Assembly (NCBI GenBank): GCA_947058225.1
Contig: CAMSGF010000048.1
Location: forward strand, 1-6,579
Direction: 5' to 3'
DNA from: an uncultured Eubacteriaceae bacterium
Lineage (GTDB): Bacteria; Bacillota; Clostridia; Eubacteriales; Anaerofustaceae
Length of the DNA: 6,579 nt
Below are positions 1 through 4,354 of the stretch, piece after piece (position 1 is the stretch's first letter; every line of letters starts with the position of its first letter). The notes below the pieces were generated by a model. That model had not been told where the DNA came from and ran no database searches. It saw nothing but the letters and a program-made list of their open reading frames with translations. A program made the translations under genes and the position numbers.

Positions 1-40
1 TAGTTGTGATTGGTGAATCTGAAAAGTTTGTCCAGCAACT

Positions 41-265
41 TCATTCAATGGGGAGAGGTATTGGTTTAGCTTCTTGCGGCTGTGATATATGTGTTGGAAG
101 CTTTGCTTTGTTTGAAGACGAAGTGATGGCTGAAACTATGACAGTTGGGGAATATCTGTTTCCGACATCATTTTGAATTATCAAAACAGGACGAAGCCCT
201 CCCTGTTCACTTCCGACTATCGGACTTAAATCCGCATAATAAATATCTCCTCTTTTTATAACCAT
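41..265 (-). CDS. MazF/PemK-family toxin (mRNA interferase), C-terminally truncated, possibly a pseudogene
   Basis: The first 59 of 74 residues are a textbook MazF/EndoA N-terminal half: [41 protein letters not shown] and KAKLPTH follow in the family order. In this family Arg25 and Thr48 of the Bacillus enzyme are the catalytic residues for cutting single-stranded mRNA, and both are present here (R25, T48). The ATG at 263-265 is preceded by AAGGAG (271-276 on the minus strand), so the start is firm. After LPTH the frame diverges and ends at a TGA (41-43). Family members run to about 115-120 residues and carry a conserved LLEQIRTxDK block, which I do not find in any of the three minus-strand frames up to the window edge. 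This suggests a frameshift, a recombination junction or a sequencing error. No mazE antitoxin lies upstream, where Firmicutes usually carry it. The family is certain; activity is doubtful. Confidence 0.85.
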   Translation of the reverse strand: MVIKRGDIYYADLSPIVGSEQGGLRPVLIIQNDVGNRYSPTVIVSAITSSSNKAKLPTHISQPQEAKPIPLPIE

Positions 266-276
266 TTTAACTCCTT

Positions 277-303
277 GTTATTAATTAAAAGTTAATTAAT
301 AAC
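277..303. promoter_or_regulatory. 12-bp perfect inverted repeat abutting the mazF ribosome binding site
   Basis: Bases 277-288 (GTTATTAATTAA) and 292-303 (TTAATTAATAAC) are exact reverse complements around a 3-base spacer. The left end touches the AAGGAG of the minus-strand mazF frame (271-276). A weak minus-strand -10 candidate, TATAGT at 314-309, would place the transcript start inside the dyad. It could be a repressor operator or a 5'UTR hairpin controlling translation. The symmetry is directly visible; the function is inferred. AT-rich palindromes also arise by chance in such DNA. Confidence 0.4.
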
Positions 304-313
304 CTAAAACTAT

Positions 314-453
314 ATTATTAATTTTGGCAAAGCTTTGTTACTAATAATCATTGACAAATTAAAAAAAAATATACATTTTCAGTTATAAATTTTTTATTTG
401 TTTATATAAATAAGTAAGGAGAATTAGATTTGATTTAAAGGAGATATAGATTA
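314..453. promoter_or_regulatory. Divergent intergenic region between mazF and the SipL-like gene, with tandem ribosome binding sites
   Basis: This stretch should hold the promoters of both diverging genes. A 10-bp palindrome, CAAAGCTTTG (328-337), is flanked by ATTATTA (314-320) and TAATAAT (342-348), which gives a slightly off-centre dyad. A perfect TTGACA lies at 351-356 on the plus strand, but the best -10 match (TACATT, 372-377) is only 15 bp away, so an ordinary sigma-A promoter is uncertain. A sporulation-type promoter (ATA at 385-387, TTATATAA at 402-409) is possible but matches poorly. Two Shine-Dalgarno sequences precede the SipL-like ATG: AAGGAG at 416-421 and AAAGGAG at 437-443. 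The second, 10 bases before ATG 454, sets that start. Confidence 0.35.
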
Positions 454-1956
454 ATGGAAGATTTTGTAAAAAATGATATTTTATTAGGTGTGATTGAAGA
501 TAATATAGAAGAAATGACAGAAGTATTTGAAGCGATAAAAATCGGGGATAATATGTCTAATATTGAAAATGTATTATTGGTGGAAAAGAACGCATACATA
601 AAAAGTATAGGAATAAAAGGTTCGAGCTACGTATTAAACGGAGTGCTTAGGGTTTGTATATGTTATTTTGGAGAAAACGGTTCTTTGGACAGTATTACAA
701 AGGATATACCTTTTGAACAGGTTATCTCAAACAGTGATAAAAAGGGAGAGATATTCAATGTTTCTTTAAGCGTTGTATCTTTTGATTGGCAGGTAGTAAA
801 GAAGAGAAGGGTTGAAATAACCTGTGATGTGAAGATAACGGGTATTGGAATTATAAACGAAAATGCAGCTGTTATATCGGAAGAAAATCTGCCGCTTGAA
901 GCAAAAAGGGGCAGTAATTCGTACAGTATATTTGATACTACATTTACAAAGGAAAATTATAAATTTAAAAAAGAAATTCCACTGGAAGATGATATAAAGA
1001 TATGTTATATAAATGCCAAGCTGATGGACGAACAAAGCAATGCATCAGGAGTCGGTGTGTTATACAATGCAAATGTAGCAGTCGATATGATATATATGGT
1101 AGGTGTTGATGAGGAGGCAGAATATAAGACAGAAAAATTAATATTCCCGATAAATCATTTTATAGAAAAAAATCCAAATTTAAAATGCACATTCTACGAT
1201 ATAAATGCAAATGTCAAGGATATTGACGGTGTATATTACAGTGATACGGAAGATTCTTATATAGAAATTGTATTCGACCTTTGCTGCAATACGATTTTTG
1301 GTGAGGAAAGATGTGTTGATGTTATAAGTGATGCGTACAGCACCGATGAAAAGATTGAGCCTCTTATGAAAAATTATATGTGTTCATACTTAGATAAAAG
1401 CTTTAATGAAAATATAAGTGTCAGTGATACAATAAACCTATCTAAATTTACGGCTTCTGACGTAATTGCACACGCTGAAGATGTTGAATACAATATATTT
1501 GATTCTGATGGAAGAATTACTGTTGAAGGTAAACTTTATTTTCAGTTTGTTTGTATTGTGAAAGAAGAAGAAGGCTTTTTATCCGAATCAGGTCAGATTC
1601 CATTCAGACTTGAGCTTGATGAAATGTTAGATTTAAGTTCATCTTATGTTCATGTGTCAGTCGACAGCATTGACTTTGAAAATATAAACGGAAAGATGAA
1701 GATTGATGCGACGTTAAATATTAAGGGATATGAGATTGAGCAAAAGGAATTTTGCGAACTTTACGGTGTGAACGAGATAGAAATTCCAAGCAGTGAAAAC
1801 AGCTTAAAGACCATAAGGGTATATTATAAAGAAGCTGATGAAAGTCTTTGGGATATTTGCAAGAAAAATCATGTCAGTGTGGAAAGTGTTTTAAAAGTGA
1901 ATGATTATGAAAGTGAAGATGATATTATGCCGCTTACTCCGCTTGTTATAAGATAA
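454..1956 (+). CDS. SipL-like spore morphogenesis protein (SPOCS/DUF3794 repeats plus C-terminal LysM)
   Basis: This 500-residue soluble protein has no signal peptide or membrane segment. Three beta-rich SPOCS-like segments can be seen at about residues 46-130, 187-282 and 336-425. Each has the family pattern of a 'V-x-G-x-Φ' strand, an IPF/FPI-type turn and a closing strand run. The first is the clearest, from YVLNGVLRVCICYFGE through DIPFEQVI to RRVEITCDVKITGI. Residues 453-499 form a LysM-type module (YYKEADESLWDICKK, HVSVESVLKVN, PLTPLVI) in which the usual Gly-Asp before the SLW motif is altered to Ala-Asp-Glu. This architecture and length match clostridial SipL. SipL binds the spore-coat ATPase SpoIVA and is needed to encase the forespore with coat. 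The ATG follows AAAGGAG by 10 bases. The gene stands alone between the divergent mazF and a large structured repeat. It could instead be a paralogous DUF3794/LysM protein of unknown role, because sequence identity to known SipL looks modest. Confidence 0.82.
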   Translation: MEDFVKNDILLGVIEDNIEEMTEVFEAIKIGDNMSNIENVLLVEKNAYIKSIGIKGSSYVLNGVLRVCICYFGENGSLDSITKDIPFEQVISNSDKKGEIFNVSLSVVSFDWQVVKKRRVEITCDVKITGIGIINENAAVISEENLPLEAKRGSNSYSIFDTTFTKENYKFKKEIPLEDDIKICYINAKLMDEQSNASGVGVLYNANVAVDMIYMVGVDEEAEYKTEKLIFPINHFIEKNPNLKCTFYDINANVKDIDGVYYSDTEDSYIEIVFDLCCNTIFGEERCVDVISDAYSTDEKIEPLMKNYMCSYLDKSFNENISVSDTINLSKFTASDVIAHAEDVEYNIFDSDGRITVEGKLYFQFVCIVKEEEGFLSESGQIPFRLELDEMLDLSSSYVHVSVDSIDFENINGKMKIDATLNIKGYEIEQKEFCELYGVNEIEIPSSENSLKTIRVYYKEADESLWDICKKNHVSVESVLKVNDYESEDDIMPLTPLVIR

Positions 1957-1971
1957 AGGATAGGTTGTGTG

Positions 1972-2101
1972 GGGCGGGCGGCGGCTTTCAAAAAGGAGGG
2001 TTTTGAAAATTTATTTTCAAAACCCTCCTTTTTGAAAGTTCAGGCGATTTGTAAAATCGCCTGTAAGTGAAGTGCTAAAGCACTTCACCCGCCGCCCGCC
2101 C
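1972..2101. repeat. 130-nt cloverleaf-forming element: GC-only outer stem enclosing three perfect hairpins
   Basis: The outer arms GGGCGGGCGGCGG (1972-1984) and CCGCCGCCCGCCC (2089-2101) are exact 13-bp complements in an otherwise AT-rich region. They enclose three perfect hairpins in a row. Hairpin 1 has 25-bp arms 1985-2009 and 2014-2038 with a 4-base loop. Hairpin 2 has 10-bp arms 2041-2050 and 2054-2063 with a 3-base loop. Hairpin 3 has 10-bp arms 2067-2076 and 2079-2088 with a nominal 2-base loop. Only TT (2039-2040) and TAA (2064-2066) are unpaired at the four-way junction. It starts 15 bases after the SipL-like stop codon. The terminal inverted repeats suggest a small non-autonomous mobile or interspersed repeat, but no target-site duplication is visible. 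In RNA it could end or stabilise the upstream message, although no U-run follows the outer stem. Pairing is seen directly; mobility and function are inferred. Confidence 0.85.
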
Positions 2102-2494
2102 ATTCTCCTTAGATTTCTTACTTAAAAAAACTTATGCTACTATACATAACCGCAACAACAATTTTAAAGTTGCTTTTTATATTTTACATTTTATTTAGAA
2201 ATAATTTTTAATTATAAATTTTATATTTATCTATTATTTTCATATAAAATTTTTCTTTACTTAATAAAGTATTTTCACCTTAACATATTTCCCGGGAAAT
2301 CATCTTATAATTCTTGGCTCCATTTATATAAGTTTGTTAATAATTTGAAATTTTATGGTGATATTAATTTGATTTTATAATTTATCCTCCATAAAGCATT
2401 AATTATGTTAATTATATAGACGTAGTTTTATTAATAAACTTTGGTTTAAATAAATATATTTTAAAGAAATGTTTTTTAGCTAAAGGGGAGTTTT
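2102..2494. other. AT-rich gene-free stretch upstream of the 361-residue protein
   Basis: I find no credible gene on either strand here; the longest reading frames are about 25 codons and lack ribosome binding sites. A weak hairpin, GCAAC (2152-2156) with GTTGC (2169-2173), is followed by five Ts (2174-2178). It could act as a poor terminator behind the SipL-like gene, but its stem is only 5 bp with a 12-base loop. The only GC-rich point is the palindrome at 2287-2300, described separately. The last bases carry AAAGGGGAG (2482-2490), the ribosome binding site of the next gene. The remainder is mainly runs of A and T. Confidence 0.6.
2280..2311 (+). promoter_or_regulatory. Candidate MerR-type promoter: palindrome inside a 20-bp -35/-10 spacer
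   Basis: TTAACA (2280-2285, five of six matches to the -35 consensus) and TATAAT (2306-2311, a perfect -10) are 20 bp apart, longer than the usual 17. The spacer contains a perfect 14-bp palindrome, ATTTCCCGGGAAAT (2287-2300), centred about 2 bp from the spacer midpoint. MerR-family activators bind dyads placed this way and twist 19-20-bp spacers into an active shape. If used, the transcript would run through a leader of roughly 175 bases to ATG 2495. No MerR-family gene lies in the window. The geometry is visible; regulation is inferred. Confidence 0.35.
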
Positions 2495-3580
2495 ATGAAT
2501 ATAAACTACATTGATTTTGAGGGAAATGAAATGATGGAGGTGATAAAAAGGTATAACAAAATTTATTATATATTAACCTTTGAAGATGAGAAGAATGAAT
2601 ATACAGTTTTGCGTCTTGACCTTGAAAATAAATCAAGTGAAAAACTTTTTACGTTTGATGATTTTGTTCAGTGTAAAATCGATATAAAAACAGATGATTT
2701 ATATATATCAGGAAAGAGGAATGATTATCTCATAACTTATAAAATAAGAGGTAAAAAATCTTTTTTTTATTTAAAGCTTGATATAAGAAGGGTAAACAAT
2801 GTCTTAGATTTTTTTGTGTTTAATGATTATTTGTTTTTCCTTTTCCAAACAGGCGGATATAAAAAGACCATAGGCTATCTTTATCATAAAAAACATGGAT
2901 TCGTCAGGATAAAGGATAAGATGTTTTTAAACTCCATAAACACACCTTTGTTTTTGATGAAAGATAAAGACTATATGCTTATTGAGGAATTTTACATAAA
3001 AGATTTTGATTTTTCTATGTTTTTATTTGATGATTATGATGCAGATGATTCAATTTTGGTCAATAATATATACTATATCGAATTTGAGAGCTTTATAAAA
3101 AATATTCTTTTTAATTTTGAACAAAAATATAATATTTTAAGGTCTAATAAAGGTTTGAATTATATAACTATATTAGGCGAAAGTAATAATAATGTAATTT
3201 TGTTTGAAAAAAGGGAAGATGAGGACAATTTATTTCTTGAGATAGACATTGAAAATGAGGATGTCATAAGAGAAATAAAAACAAAAATGTTTTTCATTGA
3301 ACAAAGAAGCTGTCTGGATGAAAAATATTTCATAGCTTATGACTATGATGATTCTCAAATAATTTTTGATTCAAAATTAAACAGAGTTTTTAAGTGGGAC
3401 AGAGGAATTTTAAATTCATATTTTCATTTTTGCCTTTTATATAAAGAGAGATTTGTTATATTCAAACACTATAATGAAATGAAAGCAATTTGTGTTTATA
3501 ACATATTTGATAAAGCAGAGCACACATGTATATGCACAGACGCTAACTTTTTAATATTAGATGACGATTGTATCGTGTAA
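2495..3580 (+). CDS. Uncharacterised acidic 361-residue protein, possible beta-propeller
   Basis: I do not recognise this protein. It has no signal peptide, membrane span, zinc motif or nucleotide-binding motif and is probably cytoplasmic. It is rich in Asp, Glu, Phe, Tyr, Ile and Lys. A recurring unit of short hydrophobic strands separated by charged turns appears at about residues 22-53, 67-94, 111-139, 232-262, 276-302 and 317-345. An example is IYYILTFEDEKNEYTVLRLD, which is paralleled by NVILFEKREDEDNLFLEIDI. Such 'display-then-summarise' strand pairs are typical of degenerate beta-propellers, but this is inferred from pattern only. The ATG is preceded by AAAGGGGAG at 2482-2490, so I keep this start over the Met codons at residues 13-14. 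The gene has a long AT-rich upstream region and is separated by 65 bp from the next operon. Its strong A/T bias and lack of recognisable family suggest an accessory or fast-evolving gene. Confidence 0.75.
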   Translation: MNINYIDFEGNEMMEVIKRYNKIYYILTFEDEKNEYTVLRLDLENKSSEKLFTFDDFVQCKIDIKTDDLYISGKRNDYLITYKIRGKKSFFYLKLDIRRVNNVLDFFVFNDYLFFLFQTGGYKKTIGYLYHKKHGFVRIKDKMFLNSINTPLFLMKDKDYMLIEEFYIKDFDFSMFLFDDYDADDSILVNNIYYIEFESFIKNILFNFEQKYNILRSNKGLNYITILGESNNNVILFEKREDEDNLFLEIDIENEDVIREIKTKMFFIEQRSCLDEKYFIAYDYDDSQIIFDSKLNRVFKWDRGILNSYFHFCLLYKERFVIFKHYNEMKAICVYNIFDKAEHTCICTDANFLILDDDCIV

Positions 3581-3590
3581 CATATAAAAT

Positions 3591-3619
3591 TTGATTTATT
3601 TTTATATCATATTATGATA
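3591..3619 (+). promoter_or_regulatory. Candidate promoter of the zinc-ribbon-ispF-cysS-mrnC-dnaX operon, overlapped by a 7-1-7 dyad
   Basis: TTGATT (3591-3596) and TATGAT (3613-3618) are separated by 16 bp and match the sigma-A hexamers at four and five positions. The -10 lies inside TATCATA-T-TATGATA (3605-3619), a perfect 7-1-7 inverted repeat. That spacing is the one used by Fur, PerR and Zur operators, although the base sequence is not a clean match to any of their consensus boxes. Transcription from here would begin about 20 bases before ATG 3646. The dyad is seen; its use as an operator is speculative. Confidence 0.42.
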
Positions 3620-3645
3620 AACTATTAAAGAATGGGGTTATTCAA

Positions 3646-3870
3646 ATGGCAAAAGAATTTTGTGTAGAAACTTATTTATTTTGTGAAGACTGTCTTGAAG
3701 ATACTTTACACAAAGCGACCTACAAAAACGGCGAGATAGTGAAGCTTACCTGTCTTGAATGTGAAAATGAAATTATGTTAAGAAAAGACGTAAGTCATAA
3801 AAGACAGGATAAGTCGATGTTCGATTTTTTCCCATTTAATCTTTTAAACAGAACTTATAAAAAAAGTTAG
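3646..3870 (+). CDS. Small zinc-ribbon protein of unknown function
   Basis: This 74-residue protein carries two Cys-x-x-Cys knuckles, C13-E-D-C16 and C36-L-E-C39, spaced 19 residues apart, as in a compact zinc ribbon. The segment between them (ATYKNGEIVKLTC) would form the beta hairpin joining the knuckles. The C-terminal third is basic and aromatic (KRQDKSMFDFFPFNLLNRTY) and could bind nucleic acid or a partner. Small proteins with this two-knuckle plan are common in Clostridia but have no assigned role that I can name. The start has only a weak ribosome binding site (GGGG at 3634-3637), unlike its strong downstream neighbours. Its stop codon forms part of the ispF Shine-Dalgarno (3869-3873), which ties it to the housekeeping operon. 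Coding status is likely; function is unknown. Confidence 0.72.
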   Translation: MAKEFCVETYLFCEDCLEDTLHKATYKNGEIVKLTCLECENEIMLRKDVSHKRQDKSMFDFFPFNLLNRTYKKS

Positions 3871-3879
3871 GAGAAAGAA

Positions 3880-4353
3880 ATGAGAATTGGTTTTGGTTAT
3901 GATGTGCACGCATTTAAGAGTGGCAGAAAGCTCATTTTGGGAGGAGAAGAGATAGACTTTGATTTTGGGCTTGATGGACATTCCGATGCTGATGTGTTGG
4001 TGCATGCCCTTATGGACAGCCTTCTCGGAGCGTTATCCCTTGGGGATATAGGCGGACATTTTCCCGATACCGATTCTAAATACGAGGGAATAGACTCACT
4101 TATTTTGCTGGATAAGGTATGTGCATTAGTAAAAGAAAAAGGTTATGTTTTGGAAAATGCGGATATGACAGTTGTTATGCAAAAACCAAAAATAGCAGGA
4201 TATATAGAAAAAATAAGACAAAATTTAAGCCATGTCATGAAAGTTCCCCTTGATAAGATAAGCGTAAAAGCCACGACGGAAGAAAAACTCGGGTTTACCG
4301 GAAAAGGAGAGGGAGTTAAAGCGTATAGTGTATGCTTATTAAAGGAGATATGA
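3880..4353 (+). CDS. ispF: 2-C-methyl-D-erythritol 2,4-cyclodiphosphate synthase
   Basis: IspF catalyses the fifth step of the MEP isoprenoid pathway. It cyclises CDP-methylerythritol 2-phosphate to methylerythritol 2,4-cyclodiphosphate with loss of CMP, acting as a cytoplasmic trimer. The 157-residue length is the family standard. The metal ligands are all present: D8 and H10 in GFGYDVHAF and H42 in the GHSDADVLVHALMDSLLGA block. The GDIGGHFPDTD loop (55-65) and the nucleotide-site motif KATTEEKLGFTG (130-141, with T132, T133 and E135) are intact. ATG 3880 follows AGGAG (3869-3873) by six bases. That ribosome binding site starts inside the upstream gene's stop codon. The last codons of ispF in turn hold the AAAGGAG used by cysS, so the two are translated as neighbours. 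IspD, often adjacent or fused to IspF, is not in this window. Confidence 0.98.
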   Translation: MRIGFGYDVHAFKSGRKLILGGEEIDFDFGLDGHSDADVLVHALMDSLLGALSLGDIGGHFPDTDSKYEGIDSLILLDKVCALVKEKGYVLENADMTVVMQKPKIAGYIEKIRQNLSHVMKVPLDKISVKATTEEKLGFTGKGEGVKAYSVCLLKEI

Positions 4354-4354
4354 T

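Noticed and set aside
3..176. Plus-strand open frame from the left edge, containing SCGCDIC and ending in a TGA at 174-176
   Set aside because: It is antisense to the conserved MazF codons, shows no start codon with a ribosome binding site, and its sequence follows from the MazF strand. The minus-strand frame has family conservation and a strong ribosome binding site.
351..377. Perfect TTGACA as a sigma-A promoter for the SipL-like gene
   Set aside because: The best -10 (TACATT) is only 15 bp away and weak, and a sporulation gene would be expected to use a different sigma factor. It is kept only as a note.
766..1035. 89-codon minus-strand frame inside the SipL-like gene
   Set aside because: It lies wholly antisense to a conserved domain protein, has no recognisable product, and its Phe/Tyr/Ile-rich composition is what AT-rich antisense frames give.
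1972..2101. CRISPR array, tRNA or T-box as explanation of the cloverleaf
   Set aside because: There are no repeated units with spacers. Arm lengths and loops do not fit a tRNA (25-bp arm, no anticodon or T-loop sequences), and no T-box consensus or terminator/antiterminator pair is present.
2134..2211. 25-codon hydrophobic plus-strand frame resembling a small membrane peptide
   Set aside because: No ribosome binding site precedes its ATG, and hydrophobic Leu/Ile/Phe strings are expected from AT-rich non-coding DNA.
3564..3576. ACGAT-TGT-ATCGT hairpin at the 3' end of the 361-residue protein gene as a terminator
   Set aside because: The stem is 5 bp, lies inside the coding sequence, and has no T-run directly after it.
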